Shown here: in pieces, positions 50,213 to 59,407 of the stretch
How positions within the stretch are numbered: position 1 is the first letter of the stretch
How the letters are laid out: each line of letters opens with the position of its first letter
From: Agrobacterium sp. a22-2
Lineage (GTDB): Bacteria; Pseudomonadota; Alphaproteobacteria; Rhizobiales; Rhizobiaceae
Assembly (NCBI RefSeq): GCF_012276985.1
Contig: NZ_JAAXMM010000004.1
Location: 1 to 64,000, forward strand
Direction of reading: 5' to 3'
DNA: 64,000 nucleotides
The notes under the pieces: model-generated
What the model was told of the DNA's origin: nothing
Databases searched by the model: none
The model's input: the letters and a program-made list of their open reading frames with translations, nothing else
Program-made: the position numbers and the translations under genes

Positions 50213-50878
50213 TCAGGTGCGAATTATGGCGTGCCAGGCATAACCGCGGCCGATTTTCTCGAATTCCAGGCGGAATCCGGCCTGGTCCGAGCGGGATTTG
50301 AGCGCCGCATGCAGATCCTGTCGCGGCATGACATGGAAGCGGGCCAACCATCCCTTCAAGAGGCGACCGAAACGCGGCGGCAGACCTTCCTGCTGGCCGA
50401 AATCGACAATGTGCAGGGAGCCGCCCGGCACAAGTGCGGCAAGCCCGGCGTCAATCGCCTTTTCCCAATCGGGGATCATCGACAGGGCATAGGAGATCAG
50501 CACGCGGTCAAAACCGCCAAGGCCGAAGTCCGCTGCGTCAAACGCCGTGGCATCGGCCACTTTCAGCGCCGGCTGCTGGGCCTTGCCGCGGAAATTGGCG
50601 CGCGCCGAGGACAGCATCTCGGCGGAGATATCCAGCCCATAAAGTCTCGCTGTCGGATAGAGCTTGTGGGCCAGAAGCAGGTTGCGACCCGTGCCGCAGC
50701 CGATCTCCAGAACGGTGCCCGCCTCCGGTACGTCGAGCCTTACAATCGCCCGGTCTCGTCCGAGCAGGTAATATTTGCGCGTCAGGTCGTAGATGTGGCG
50801 CTGATAGCGGTACATACGGTCCATGCGCCGGGCATGGCCGGCGCTGGAGGGGTCGACAATCGTCCCGGCGCCGCTCAT
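50213..50878 (-). CDS. btaB: BtaB, DGTS N-methyltransferase
   Basis: BtaB adds three methyl groups to diacylglyceryl-homoserine to make the betaine lipid DGTS. The 221-residue protein has SAM motif I AGTVLEIGCGTGRNLLLAHKLYP and LYGLDISAEMLSSARANF, then LISYALSMIPDWEKAID and GSLHIVDFGQQEG. The N-terminal HARRMDRMYRYQRHIYDLTRKYYLLGRDR is typical of BtaB. Its start overlaps the btaA stop in ATGA, so the two are translationally coupled. Confidence 0.9.
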   Translation of the reverse strand: MSGAGTIVDPSSAGHARRMDRMYRYQRHIYDLTRKYYLLGRDRAIVRLDVPEAGTVLEIGCGTGRNLLLAHKLYPTARLYGLDISAEMLSSARANFRGKAQQPALKVADATAFDAADFGLGGFDRVLISYALSMIPDWEKAIDAGLAALVPGGSLHIVDFGQQEGLPPRFGRLLKGWLARFHVMPRQDLHAALKSRSDQAGFRLEFEKIGRGYAWHAIIRT

Positions 50879-52122
50879 GCGCGCTTCTCATAGATGTGGA
50901 AGCCGCCATAGATGGCCGAGCGGTCGAGGCGGTTCAACTCCTCGGAGCGTTCCGGCAGGTAGGTCCACTGGTCGAGCAGGGCGGGCGACAGCCGGCCGTC
51001 GAGCACACTTTTTTCGGCGGCGGTGCGGAAGATGACGCGGGCCGATGCAGAGGCTGTCCGGGTGATCTCGGTCCAGAGGTCGTTCAACTGGCCGTCGGTC
51101 ATCCAGTCCTGCGCATCGAGCAGCACATAGCGGTCGACGCTGGCCGACGGCTTGGTGGCGAGCAGTTCGGTGACGCTGGCGTGATGAACGGCGACGCTGT
51201 CGGTGTGCTTGCGGATCGCCGCATAGTGCTCCGGCCGCAGATAGGTGGGCAGCGTGCCTTCATGGGGCTGGGGATAGCGGCGGGCAAAGGCCTGCCAGGC
51301 GAAATAGTTGTCGCGAATGGGGAAATGGCAGGCGAGCTTTTCAAGCCGGCCGCGCAGCACCGGAGCGATGGTGCCGCCCTCCGACAGGCTTGCCAGTTCG
51401 TCATATTGCTGGGGCGGGATGCCGAGGCCGAACAGCGAGCTCTTGCGGCTTGTCATCCAGCGGATGACCGGCCGCTCGAACAGCGGAGCGATGCGGTCTT
51501 CGAAGAATTGGCGCTGTTCGCGCAGCGAGCGCGCCTTGGTGATGTCCTGCAGCTTGACGCCATGCAATCGGGCAATCAGATGGCCGGCGCCGATGAAACG
51601 GCCGAGCAGGCCGGTGCGGTAGAAATTGCGGTTGAAGGCGGCGATGCGGCGGCGGCCCGTCAGGCCGCGCTTGTTCCAGTAGTCACGGGTGGCGCTGTCG
51701 AGATTGGGAGCGATGTAGCGGTCGAAGGAGCGGCTGTTGGTGCGCACGCGGTCGGCGCCGAGATGCCGCACGACGGCGCCGTGATCGGGCAGGTGGCGAA
51801 AGGCCGCCAGCTTCAGCCGGTTCAAGGCAATGTGGTGGGGGTTGAGGTCGACCACGTCGATATGGGCCGGCTCGCAGGACAGATAGGCCAGCATGTTGCA
51901 GCCGCCCGAGCCGATCGTCACGACGCGGTGGCCGGGGCCAAGCTCCATGGCCGCCATGTCGACATCGGGGTCTTCCCAGATCTGCGGATAGACAAGGCCG
52001 GAGAACAACAGGCCGAACAGACGCTCGGAAAAGCCGTCTTTCGAAAGCGCCTTGTGCTGGAGCAGGGCGCTCTTCAGTTTGTGGTTCTTGCGAAAGCCAG
52101 CGTCCGGAGCAAGATCGGTCAT
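50875..52122 (-). CDS. btaA: BtaA, SAM:diacylglycerol 3-amino-3-carboxypropyl transferase
   Basis: BtaA transfers the aminocarboxypropyl group of SAM to diacylglycerol, the first step of DGTS betaine-lipid synthesis in rhizobia and Rhodobacter. The 415-residue protein (DUF3419) shows FGLLFSGLVYPQIWEDPDVD, the SAM site RVVTIGSGGCNMLAYLS, HIDVVDLNPHHIALNRLKLAA and the C-terminal SVDRYVLLDAQDWM with IFRTAAEKSVLDGRL. In rhizobia the pathway replaces phospholipids during phosphate limitation. A candidate Pho box lies 49 bases upstream of the start (52171-52188). It is divergent from the GGDEF/EAL gene. Confidence 0.93.
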   Translation of the reverse strand: MTDLAPDAGFRKNHKLKSALLQHKALSKDGFSERLFGLLFSGLVYPQIWEDPDVDMAAMELGPGHRVVTIGSGGCNMLAYLSCEPAHIDVVDLNPHHIALNRLKLAAFRHLPDHGAVVRHLGADRVRTNSRSFDRYIAPNLDSATRDYWNKRGLTGRRRIAAFNRNFYRTGLLGRFIGAGHLIARLHGVKLQDITKARSLREQRQFFEDRIAPLFERPVIRWMTSRKSSLFGLGIPPQQYDELASLSEGGTIAPVLRGRLEKLACHFPIRDNYFAWQAFARRYPQPHEGTLPTYLRPEHYAAIRKHTDSVAVHHASVTELLATKPSASVDRYVLLDAQDWMTDGQLNDLWTEITRTASASARVIFRTAAEKSVLDGRLSPALLDQWTYLPERSEELNRLDRSAIYGGFHIYEKRA

Positions 52123-52170
52123 GGTGTTTCAGCCTTCCCGTTCGAAGTTCACGGCGTTTAACCCGCCAGT

Positions 52171-52188
52171 GCTACAGTTTGATGACGA
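52171..52188 (-). promoter_or_regulatory. Candidate Pho box upstream of btaA
   Basis: On the minus strand the site reads TCGTCAT-CAAA-CTGTAGC: two seven-base half-sites resembling CTGTCAT, separated by exactly four bases, as in PhoB boxes. Each half-site matches at five or six of seven positions. It lies 49 bases before btaA, a suitable place for activation under phosphate limitation. Confidence 0.55.
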
Positions 52189-52314
52189 GGGATGTGCATG
52201 GCGGTTATAGGCGTGGTTGCACCTCTCATATTATAGCTCGCGAACCGCGTAGTAATAACGAAGCTTTAATCGCTCATGCCGTAAGGTTTCGGCACAGTTT
52301 CGGGGGCGATTAAC

Positions 52315-53874
52315 ATGATGTTAAATGCGTTTCTGCCGATCACCCGTATGCGATATGTTTTCGTGGGCTCGGCAATCGGTGCGGCTTTGCCGCTTTTGGC
52401 GTTTTCAGCCATGGCCTGGATCGACGGGCCTTCTGCGGCAATAGAATTTTTCCGGATAGGCTCGGGCCATAGTGCCACGGCGGCGCTGGCTGCTTTGCTC
52501 GGAGTGGTTTCCTGCCGGCAGCAGAATAGGCTTCGCCGTCGGATCAGGGATCTGGAACGGGACGAACAGCGGCTGCGATACGAGGCTCGGCACGATCGGC
52601 TGACCGGCTTGCCCAACCGCGCGGCGCTGGAATGGGCATTGCTGCGTCATCTGGCGGCACCGGACACGACGTCCGATCTCGCGGTTCTGCTGCTCGATCT
52701 GGATCGCTTCAAATTCGTCAACGACACGATGGGGCACGATGCGGGCGACGAATTGCTGATCGCGCTCAGCCAGCGTCTGGTTGAGGTTCTGGGCGAGACC
52801 GGCCGGTTGTTTCGCCTGGGCGGCGACGAATTCGTCGCGGTGGTCAGACGCGTGGGGGACAGGGCGGATGTCGAGGCACTGTGCCGGCGCATCGAAACCC
52901 GGGTTGGGGCGCCGTTCGATCTGTCGCGCGGCCGGGTGGTCAGCGGCGTGAGCATCGGCGTGACGTTTGCCGAGATGGGCGATGTCGGCATGTCGCAGAT
53001 CCTCAAGCGAGCCGATCTGGCACTTTATAAGGCCAAGGAGGCTTTCGGCTCGACCCATTTCTTCTACACCACCGACATGGCCACCGAGGCGCTACTGCAC
53101 ATCGAGATTGAACGGGATCTGGCGCGGGCGTTGCAGGATGACGAACTGTTCCTGGAATATCAGCCGATCATCGGTGTTGAAAGCGGTGCCGTGCGCTCGC
53201 TGGAAGCCCTGCTGCGCTGGCGGCATCCGCAGCGCGGCGTCATCGCGCCCGGCGTGTTCATTCCGCTGGCCGAGAAGACCGGCATGATCCTGGCAATCGG
53301 CCGGTGGGTGGTTAAAAACGCCTGCCGGGAGGCGGCGGGCTGGCCGTCGCCCACCGGCGTCGGCGTCAATGTATCCGGCGACCAGTTCAAGGACCGCGGC
53401 TTCGTCGCCTATATCAAGGACTGCCTCGATGAGGCGGGACTGGCGCCCGGCCGACTGACGATCGAGGTGACGGAAGCGGTGTTTTCCGTCGACATGGAGG
53501 TGGTTTGCGAGAGCCTGACGGCGCTTCGGGCAATGGGCGTCCGCATCGCGCTCGACGATTTCGGGACCGGCTTCTCGTCGATCAACAATCTGAAGATGTT
53601 CCCGCTCGACCAATTGAAGATCGACCGGTCGTTTGCCAAGGAAATGCTGGAAAGCCAGCGCGATGCGGATCTTGTCGATCTCATGCAGAAGCTGTCGGCC
53701 ACCTTCCAGATCCACACGACGATCGAAGGCATCGAAACAGAACAGCAGATGGCGTTCGTGCGGACGCTGGGGATTTCCGAGGCGCAAGGGTTTCTGATTT
53801 CAAAGCCCGTTCCGGCCTGCATGGTCGGTCCATTGCTCGTCTCGCACGGCCCGTTCGCGGCCATGGTCTCCTGA
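52315..53874 (+). CDS. Membrane GGDEF-EAL c-di-GMP protein
   Basis: This 519-residue protein has one or two N-terminal hydrophobic segments (YVFVGSAIGAALPLLAFSAMAW and ATAALAALLGVVSC), then a diguanylate cyclase domain (about 85-250) with RHDRLTGLPNRAALEWAL and an intact GGDEF at about residue 168. A phosphodiesterase domain follows (about 265-510) with an intact EAL (SLEALLRWRHP), LTIEVTEA, DDFGTGFSS and KIDRSFAKE. Both active sites look complete, so the net direction cannot be told from the sequence. The start at 52315 or 52318 is uncertain (ATGATG). There is no sensor domain other than the short membrane part. Confidence 0.9.
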   Translation: MMLNAFLPITRMRYVFVGSAIGAALPLLAFSAMAWIDGPSAAIEFFRIGSGHSATAALAALLGVVSCRQQNRLRRRIRDLERDEQRLRYEARHDRLTGLPNRAALEWALLRHLAAPDTTSDLAVLLLDLDRFKFVNDTMGHDAGDELLIALSQRLVEVLGETGRLFRLGGDEFVAVVRRVGDRADVEALCRRIETRVGAPFDLSRGRVVSGVSIGVTFAEMGDVGMSQILKRADLALYKAKEAFGSTHFFYTTDMATEALLHIEIERDLARALQDDELFLEYQPIIGVESGAVRSLEALLRWRHPQRGVIAPGVFIPLAEKTGMILAIGRWVVKNACREAAGWPSPTGVGVNVSGDQFKDRGFVAYIKDCLDEAGLAPGRLTIEVTEAVFSVDMEVVCESLTALRAMGVRIALDDFGTGFSSINNLKMFPLDQLKIDRSFAKEMLESQRDADLVDLMQKLSATFQIHTTIEGIETEQQMAFVRTLGISEAQGFLISKPVPACMVGPLLVSHGPFAAMVS

Positions 53875-53969
53875 ACCGGGCGCCGAGCGATCCATGAAAG
53901 TTTTGGCGAGGTCTTTCGCCTGCAACATTTTCCTGATTGCATGCAGCGCTGGCCGCGGGAGGAATCGTC

Positions 53970-55340
53970 ATGCGCGTTGTTCGTCTGGTGCTGCAGGGCT
54001 TTGTCCTGGTCTTCGTCATGCTGCTGGTCGGCGTGATCGCCTGGCTGTCGGTGGCGCCGCCCGAACTGCTGCGCGTCGGCACCGGCTATGCGGCCAAGAT
54101 CGTCTGCTCGAACGTGTTTCTCGCCAAGCGCGATGGGGCCCAAGTGCTGGCGCAGGATGTGCAGGCACCGGGCCATCCGCTGCTGCGCACGGTGCATGTC
54201 GACGTCGACCGGGAACAGGGCAGCGTCACGGCAAGGCTGCTGCGCGTCTTCGTTCCGGCAACGGCCGTCTACCGGGAAGGGCTTGGCTGCGTCAGTGTCG
54301 CCGATGGCGATCTGGAGACGGTGCTTGCCGCGCCGCCGGCCGCCTTGCCGCCGCTGCCGAAACCTGCGGCCGGACCTTGGCCGGCAGGCGGCGACAGTGC
54401 TGCAAACGATCCGCGCCTTGCCTCCGTTCTTGGCGACCGGGACCTGACCGGCAGTGGCATGCGCGCGGTGGTCATCATCAAGGACGGGCAGTTGGCGGGC
54501 GAGGCCTATGGCCCGGATTTTGACCGAGACACACCGCTGCTCGGCTGGTCGATCGCCAAGACCGTCAATGCGGCGATCCTCGGCCGGGCGGTGGCCGAAG
54601 GCCGCATCGACCTCGAGGCCAAGGGAGTTTTCGCCGAGTGGAGCGACGATGCGCGTGCATCCATCACCCCGACTGACCTGATGGCGATGCAGAGCGGGTT
54701 GCAGTTCAACGAGGACTACGGCGGTGTCGCCGACGTGACGCGCATGCTTTATCTCGAGCCCGACATGGCGGCCTTTGCCGCGGCCATGCCGTCGATTGCC
54801 AGTCCGGGCGCGGCCTTCAATTATTCCTCCGGCACCAGCGTCATGCTGGCGCGTTTGTGGATGAACACGTTCGAGGATCCGGCCGCAGCGCTCGCCTATC
54901 CGCGAACCGCGCTGTTTGGGCCGCTGGGCATGACCAGTGCGGTAATGGAGACCGACCAGGCCGGGACTTTCGTGGCGAGTTCCTATCTCTATGCCACGGC
55001 GCCCGATTGGGCGCGATTCGGCCAGTTCCTCTTGCAGGACGGTGAATGGAACGGCGTGCGATTGCTGCCGGCCGGTTTCGTGCAGTCGATGCAGGCGCCA
55101 AGCCGGGCCTCAGGCGGGCGCTACACCAATGGACAGGCCTGGCAGGTCGGGCCAGGCGACGAGCCGGACGGGCGTTTCGGTCTGCCGGGTGACACCTATT
55201 GGGCACAGGGCCATGACGGCCAGTCGATCGCCATCGTGCCGTCGGAGCGACTCGTCGTGGTCCGGTTGGGTCTGACGCCGTATTCCGTCGGCTATCGGCC
55301 GCAGCCACTCGTCAAGGCGGTCATCGATGCCTTGAAGTGA
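53970..55340 (+). CDS. Beta-lactamase-family serine hydrolase, membrane-anchored
   Basis: This 456-residue protein has one N-terminal membrane anchor (LVLQGFVLVFVMLLVGVIAWLSV) and a penicillin-binding/beta-lactamase fold at about 150-450. The SxxK motif is S194-IA-K197, the second motif is FNYSSGTS, and the third region is WAQGHDGQSIAIVP, where KTG is replaced by HDG as in class C-like esterases. It is thus an esterase/peptidase-like enzyme of the AmpC/EstB group (PF00144), not a proven resistance enzyme. The ATG at 53970 follows GGGAGG. The next gene converges with it three bases after its stop. Confidence 0.85.
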   Translation: MRVVRLVLQGFVLVFVMLLVGVIAWLSVAPPELLRVGTGYAAKIVCSNVFLAKRDGAQVLAQDVQAPGHPLLRTVHVDVDREQGSVTARLLRVFVPATAVYREGLGCVSVADGDLETVLAAPPAALPPLPKPAAGPWPAGGDSAANDPRLASVLGDRDLTGSGMRAVVIIKDGQLAGEAYGPDFDRDTPLLGWSIAKTVNAAILGRAVAEGRIDLEAKGVFAEWSDDARASITPTDLMAMQSGLQFNEDYGGVADVTRMLYLEPDMAAFAAAMPSIASPGAAFNYSSGTSVMLARLWMNTFEDPAAALAYPRTALFGPLGMTSAVMETDQAGTFVASSYLYATAPDWARFGQFLLQDGEWNGVRLLPAGFVQSMQAPSRASGGRYTNGQAWQVGPGDEPDGRFGLPGDTYWAQGHDGQSIAIVPSERLVVVRLGLTPYSVGYRPQPLVKAVIDALK

Positions 55341-55343
55341 CGG

Positions 55344-56267
55344 TCAGGGCTGCAGGACGTGCAGCATGCCCTTGCTCTTGGCGTCGTAATAATAGCCACG
55401 GGCATAAAGACGGACCGCATTGTCATTGCTGTTGTCGGCCACCAGCCAGGCGCCACGCAGGTATTTCGCGGCATATTTGATATTGGTCTCGGCATCGAAC
55501 AGACCTGCGGCCGGGCCATCGTAACCCATCGACTTGGCGGTCGCATATTTGATCTGCATCAGCCCGTAATGGCCGCCATTGTAAGCGGCCGGATTGTAGC
55601 GGCTTTCACGATGCACGACGCGATGGATCAGCGCCTCGGGCATGTCGTAGATCTTGGCATATTTGCTGATCAGGCCGTTCAACGCCGTCGGGCCGGAGAG
55701 CGAGGCGGCCGCCGGCGGCGGCGGGATGATTTGCGGGGCAGCCGGGCCTGAGAGGTCGTACTGGTTGTCGATCGCGGCCAGCGATCCGCCCTTGCTCGGT
55801 GCGGCATAGGCCAGCATGGTGGCGGGCTTGGGGGTCGGCACGATGGACTGGACGGCGGAGATCTCGGCGGTCAATGTCGTGTCGGTCGGGGCGACCATGG
55901 CGGTCACCAGGCCGTTCTGGGCCGATGCCACGGCGACGGCTGCGGTCGGTGTTTCGGGAAGGACGGCGGCGTTGGCTGCAACGACCGGTGTTGCGACCGC
56001 CGGAGCGAGGGCCAGCGATATCTCGCTTCCAGGCTTGGGGGTCGGCAAAAGCACGGCTACTTGCGTGCCGTCCTCCTTGTCATACATCGCAGGGGCGGTA
56101 ACGACGGCGGCCGTATCGGTGGACGCCGCCGTGGGCGTTGATGCCGGAGCGGGCTTGAGTTCGGCCGTTTCGTTCATGGCCGTGCAGCCTGTCAGGGCGG
56201 TCATCAGCACGGCGGCAAACCCCGGCGCGTAGCTGCTTTTCCAATTCACCATCATGCCGATCACCAT
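55344..56267 (-). CDS. SLT-domain lytic transglycosylase lipoprotein
   Basis: This 307-residue lipoprotein has the lipobox ALTGC after a short hydrophobic segment (FAAVLMTALTGC). A long low-complexity Ala/Thr/Pro/Val linker follows (about 35-195), then a C-terminal SLT domain (about 198-307). That domain contains the catalytic Glu in LIHRVVHRESRYNPAAYNGGHYGLMQIKYATAKSMGY and DAETNIKYAAKYLRGAW. The linker could span the periplasm from the outer membrane to murein. ATG at 56252 (MVNWKSS) is an equally good start. Confidence 0.9.
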   Translation of the reverse strand: MVIGMMVNWKSSYAPGFAAVLMTALTGCTAMNETAELKPAPASTPTAASTDTAAVVTAPAMYDKEDGTQVAVLLPTPKPGSEISLALAPAVATPVVAANAAVLPETPTAAVAVASAQNGLVTAMVAPTDTTLTAEISAVQSIVPTPKPATMLAYAAPSKGGSLAAIDNQYDLSGPAAPQIIPPPPAAASLSGPTALNGLISKYAKIYDMPEALIHRVVHRESRYNPAAYNGGHYGLMQIKYATAKSMGYDGPAAGLFDAETNIKYAAKYLRGAWLVADNSNDNAVRLYARGYYYDAKSKGMLHVLQP

Positions 56268-56356
56268 AGTTTCACGAATCTTTCAATCACTGCATAAACC
56301 GTGATCACAAAGCGTTCATAGTCCAAAGGTTAAAATTCGGCAAGGTGGACGGTTTG

Positions 56357-56992
56357 TCACGCGGCGATCTTGCGGTAGCCGGCCGTCACTGCACCGGCTG
56401 CAATCAGCATCGTTCCGCCGGTTCTGTTGACGATGCGCTGGGTCGAGGCCTTGCGGATATAGCGACGGGCACGGTCGGCCAGCAAGGCATAACCTGTGGC
56501 ATTCAGCATGGCGAGGACGACGAAGGTCGCCTCGAAAATCGCCACCTGCGGCAGGAAGGGCAGCGCCGGGCTGATGAATTGCGGAACGAAGGCGACGAAA
56601 AACACGATGCTCTTCGGGTTCAGCGCGGTCACCATGAAGGCGTGTCCGAAGATCTTGAAAAACCGTTGCTGCGGCAGGTTATCGTTGTCGGCGAGCGGAC
56701 CATCGACGATCGGCGCCCGCCACAGGCGGATGCCGAGAAAGACGAGGTAGGCCCCGCCGATCCATTTCAGCACCATGAAGGCCGTCGCTGATGTGGCCAG
56801 CAGGGCGCCCATGCCGGCAATCGAGGCGGTCATGGCAACCAGGTCGCCCAGGGCCACGCCGGTCACAGTCGCAAACGCCGTTTTGCGGCCATGACCCAGG
56901 GCATAAGACGTCACCAGCAGGATCGTCGGGCCGGGAATGGCCAGCACGATCGCCGAGGCTGCGGCAAAGGCCAGCCAGTGTTCAATGGTCAT
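56357..56992 (-). CDS. LysE-family exporter
   Basis: This 211-residue inner-membrane protein has five or six hydrophobic segments and the RhtB/LysE signatures AIVLAIPGPTILLVTSYALGHGRKTAF near the N-terminus and LKWIGGAYLVFLGIRLWR in the middle. The family exports amino acids such as homoserine, threonine or leucine. The ATG at 56992 is preferred, because upstream residues are not family-like. Confidence 0.88.
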   Translation of the reverse strand: MTIEHWLAFAAASAIVLAIPGPTILLVTSYALGHGRKTAFATVTGVALGDLVAMTASIAGMGALLATSATAFMVLKWIGGAYLVFLGIRLWRAPIVDGPLADNDNLPQQRFFKIFGHAFMVTALNPKSIVFFVAFVPQFISPALPFLPQVAIFEATFVVLAMLNATGYALLADRARRYIRKASTQRIVNRTGGTMLIAAGAVTAGYRKIAA

Positions 56993-57043
56993 GATATGCA
57001 CTCCCTCAATCAAGAAAGAGCAAGCCACCATTTGCCGGAGTCG

Positions 57044-58261
57044 TCAATTGGCCGGATCGTATTTTTGGCCGATGAAATCCATCACCTCCCCAAACCAGGG
57101 GGTGTTGAGATCGAAGGCCTTGCCGCCCTGGATTCGCGAGAATTCGATGGCGCGCAGCTTGCCATTCTGGTCCTCGTCGTGGCCGGTGACGCCGGAGACC
57201 TTGTTGAGGCCGCTTTCGACCGCCAGATCGACCATGCTCTGGATGAGGCGCAGGTCTTCGTAATTGGCCGGCGCGGAGCGGGCATAGTAGCCGGACTTCT
57301 GCACCATGGAGCGCTCGGCATCGAGCAGCTTGGCGAAATGCTTCTGGAACCAGTTGCCGACATTGATCGTGTCGATCTTCACATGGCCGAAGGCATCGCG
57401 CTTGATGTCCTCGCCGGCTGCCTCGCGGTCGGCGACAATCTCTTCCAGGCAGGCGCCTTCCGAGACGAACAGCGTCACAAAGCCGCAGCGGTCCATGATT
57501 TCCTTCAGGCGCTCGGCTTCGGCATCGAGATCGAAATGGGTCTCAGGCAGGTAGATCCCGTCGATGTTCTTCATCTCGGTGTTCATCATGAAACCGTCGA
57601 TATATTCGTTGTGACGGGTGCGCTGGATATAGGCGCGGGCGGTGGCAGCCGTCAGCCAGCCGCAATGGCGGCCCATGACCTCGTGGATGACCAGCGAACG
57701 CGGTGCCGCACTCTGCTCGTTGGAGACGTGATCGAAGAAGCGCGCGCCGACTTCCGCCGCCGTCCAGGCGCCGAGCGATTGACGGATCGGCACGACGTCG
57801 TTGTCGACGGTCTTCGGCAGGCCAACCACGGTGAGGTTATAGCCATTGGCGCCGAGATAGGCGGCAAGGTCGGCAGCGGTCGTATTGGTATCGTCGCCGC
57901 CGATGGTGTGCAGGATGGTGACGCCGTCCTCGGCCAGCCGTTCAGCGGCGACGCGCAGCGGATTTTCGCCTTCCTTGACCAGGCCGCGCTTGATGCAGTC
58001 GGCCGCGTTGGTCAGCTTGACGCGGCTGTTGCCGATCGGCGAGCCGCCATAGCGATGCAGCACATGGGCCTTCTCGCGCATCTCCTTGGTGATCTCGATC
58101 TTGTAGTCCATCAGGAGGCCGCGATAGCCGGATTTATAGGCGATCAGCTCGACATCGGGGGCGATGTCGGTGTAGCGCTCGATCAGGCCTCCGACTGCGG
58201 ACGAGAGGCAGGGTGCCAGACCGCCGGCGGTCAGCATTGCGACTTTCTGTTTGGCCATCAT
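57044..58261 (-). CDS. pfp: Diphosphate-fructose-6-phosphate 1-phosphotransferase
   Basis: This 405-residue phosphofructokinase uses pyrophosphate rather than ATP, as shown by Asp in HTIGGDDTNTTAADL where ATP enzymes have Gly, and by PKTVDNDV at the active site. MGRHCGWLTAATA and FVSEGACLEE support the family. The reaction, fructose 6-phosphate and PPi to fructose 1,6-bisphosphate and Pi, is reversible. Rhizobia rely mainly on the Entner-Doudoroff pathway, so a gluconeogenic or triose-cycling role is likely. The start MMAKQK at 58261 has AAGGAGG upstream. It stands alone between transporter genes. Confidence 0.93.
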   Translation of the reverse strand: MMAKQKVAMLTAGGLAPCLSSAVGGLIERYTDIAPDVELIAYKSGYRGLLMDYKIEITKEMREKAHVLHRYGGSPIGNSRVKLTNAADCIKRGLVKEGENPLRVAAERLAEDGVTILHTIGGDDTNTTAADLAAYLGANGYNLTVVGLPKTVDNDVVPIRQSLGAWTAAEVGARFFDHVSNEQSAAPRSLVIHEVMGRHCGWLTAATARAYIQRTRHNEYIDGFMMNTEMKNIDGIYLPETHFDLDAEAERLKEIMDRCGFVTLFVSEGACLEEIVADREAAGEDIKRDAFGHVKIDTINVGNWFQKHFAKLLDAERSMVQKSGYYARSAPANYEDLRLIQSMVDLAVESGLNKVSGVTGHDEDQNGKLRAIEFSRIQGGKAFDLNTPWFGEVMDFIGQKYDPAN

Positions 58262-58349
58262 TCCTCCTTGGACGCCGGGATGCGCCGCTCAGATGTTTGT
58301 TTCGGCGCCATGGATGCGACAAGACAGGCAGGCCTGTAAAGTGAATTAA

Positions 58350-59225
58350 TCAAGAAATTCGGGCCTTTCGCCCGAGCCAGACGACGAAGGCGACGCTGAG
58401 CGCGAATATAATCGTTTCAATGTCGATATGCTCGCCGAGCAGCAGCGCAGAAAAAATCAGGGTGACGAAAGTCTGCATCAGTTGCACCTGCGCGACGCGC
58501 GAAATCCCGCCGATCGCCAGGCCGGCATTCCAGAAAACGAAGCCGCCGAACATCGACAGCAGACCGTGGTAGAACAGCGCGCCGACCGCTGTCGGACCGG
58601 GTGACGCGATGCCGCCGGTCAAGGCGGTAACAAGTGCGCCCACCACCGCGATCGGGCAGGTCACAAGCAAGGCCCATGAAATGACTTCCCAGCCAGCGAC
58701 GCGGCGGGCGAGCCTTGCCGACAGGACATAGCCGAGCGACGCCGAGACAGCGGCGGCCAGCAGCCACAAGTCGCCGATTTCCAGATGCAGCCCGCTCTGG
58801 CGCACGGAAAAGCCGATCACCAGAAGTGCGCCGGCAATGCCGCAGACCCAGAACAGAGGGCCGGGCCGTTCGCCATCGACGATCACGGCGAAGATCGAGG
58901 TCAACAGGGGAAGGGTGCCCAGCACCACGCCGCCATGGCTGGCCGGCAGGGTCTGCATGGCAATGGAGGAGAAGGCCGGAAAGCCGACGGTGACGCAAAG
59001 ACCGGCGCCGAACAGGGTGGCGAAGGAACCTGTCGGCCAGCGCTTGCCGAGCGCCAGCAGGGTGATGCCGGCGGCGGTCGAGGCAATGACGGCGCGGCCG
59101 AAGGTGATGAACAGCGGCGAAAAGCCATCGAGAGCGATCCGGGTCATCGGCAGCGTCAGCCCAAAGATCGTGACGCCGGCAAGGCCAAGGAGCATGCCGA
59201 GGGAGGCGGAGGATAACGGCTGCAT
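58350..59225 (-). CDS. EamA/DMT-family transporter
   Basis: This 291-residue inner-membrane protein has ten hydrophobic segments in two EamA repeats (LGMLLGLAGVTIFGLTLPMTRIAL and GGISRVAQVQLMQTFVTLIFSALLLGEHIDIETI). The ATG at 59225 (MQPLSSASLG) is followed directly by the first helix, and further upstream residues are not membrane-like. Substrate unknown. The closest pattern is the YdcZ/RhaT-like metabolite transporter group of DMT. Confidence 0.86.
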   Translation of the reverse strand: MQPLSSASLGMLLGLAGVTIFGLTLPMTRIALDGFSPLFITFGRAVIASTAAGITLLALGKRWPTGSFATLFGAGLCVTVGFPAFSSIAMQTLPASHGGVVLGTLPLLTSIFAVIVDGERPGPLFWVCGIAGALLVIGFSVRQSGLHLEIGDLWLLAAAVSASLGYVLSARLARRVAGWEVISWALLVTCPIAVVGALVTALTGGIASPGPTAVGALFYHGLLSMFGGFVFWNAGLAIGGISRVAQVQLMQTFVTLIFSALLLGEHIDIETIIFALSVAFVVWLGRKARIS

Positions 59226-59407
59226 GATGGCTCCTGTATGGGGAGCCGAGGCCTCGCATGCGGCAAAATGATAGTCCAATCAATTGCGCAAATGACAAGA
59301 ACGAAAGCCGCTGCCGCGCTTGAACGCGTTATTGTGAACAAAGTTTAACCTGGTCCGCAAGTCTCCGTGGCTTGCTTTTTGCGCGATTATTTGGTCATGC
59401 TGCCTAT

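Noticed and set aside
53970..55340. Beta-lactamase-family protein as an antibiotic resistance gene
   Set aside because: It is membrane-anchored and has HDG instead of KTG. The family is mostly esterases and peptidases, with no resistance context.
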